Assembly (NCBI GenBank): GCA_025924845.1
Contig: JAICHN010000342.1
Coordinates: 1-5,694, forward strand
From: Chloroflexota bacterium
Lineage (GTDB): Bacteria > Chloroflexota > UBA5177 > JANWHV01
Direction: 5' to 3'
DNA: 5,694 bases
Part shown: positions 5,631 through 5,694 of the stretch, piece by piece
Numbering within the stretch: the first letter of the stretch is position 1
Layout of the letters: each line of letters starts with the position of its first letter
The notes under the pieces: generated by a model
Database searches by the model: none
Seen by the model: the letters and a program-made list of their open reading frames with translations, nothing else
Told to the model about the DNA's origin: nothing
Position numbers and translations under genes: made by a program

Positions 5631-5694
5631 ATGACCACCTACCGGGCAAGGCCGGCGGATGCGATCATATGCGGACTTATCCAGGCAATTTGCA
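5631..5694 (+). CDS. Possible N-terminus of a second GNAT-like protein (3' truncated by window)
   Basis: An ATG at 5631 opens 21 codons that run off the window: MTTYRARPADAIICGLIQAI. The pattern Y-R-x-R-x-A-x-x-x-D-A-x-x-I-x-x-L-I is typical of GNAT first strand and helix 1. Against it, there is no good Shine-Dalgarno sequence, the start lies only 14 nt after the terminator, and so short a stretch is weak evidence. It may be leaderless or not a gene. Confidence 0.3.
   Translation, partial: MTTYRARPADAIICGLIQAIC

Overview
The window looks like chromosomal DNA from a GC-rich bacterium. By eye it is about 60% GC, and strong AGGAGG-type ribosome binding sites precede the main genes. The best taxonomic guess is Chloroflexota. 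It rests on the long Ser/Thr/Pro/Ala 'TATPT...' linker in a secreted glycosidase-like protein and on the overall protein style. This is an inference, and other GC-rich phyla are not excluded. I see no rRNA, tRNA, CRISPR array, transposase or phage gene.

Layout. (1) Positions 2-913 (+) hold the C-terminal part of a secreted glycoside-hydrolase-like protein, cut by the window start. It carries a carbohydrate-binding-like beta-sandwich tail. (2) Positions 964-2961 (-) hold a complete 665-residue paralogue. It has the same catalytic domain, joined through a low-complexity linker to a concanavalin-A-like (DUF1349-type) domain. The two genes converge on a short hairpin at 921-953. (3) Positions 2962-3229 form a divergent intergenic region. 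It has a good candidate promoter for each flanking gene, a LacI/CcpA-like operator candidate inside the glycosidase promoter, a GC palindrome and a leader hairpin. (4) Positions 3230-3808 (+) encode a GNAT-family acyltransferase. (5) Positions 3809-4006 are noncoding and hold inverted repeats and a candidate -10 box. (6) Positions 4007-5563 (+) encode a secreted 5'-nucleotidase/UshA-type metallophosphatase. A perfect 16-bp-stem terminator ends it. (7) From 5631 a further reading frame, possibly the N-terminus of another GNAT protein, runs off the end.

How the genes fit together. Three of the products are, or are expected to be, exported (the export signal of the first lies outside the window). 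Two probably act on polysaccharide or glycoconjugates outside the cell, and the third on extracellular nucleotides. This suggests a nutrient-scavenging neighbourhood rather than one tight operon, since gene orientations differ and each gene appears to have its own signals. I found no convincing evidence of a novel multi-gene system. The most interesting points are the shuffled paralogous glycosidase pair, whose family I cannot place with confidence, and the layered regulatory architecture upstream of the complete member.
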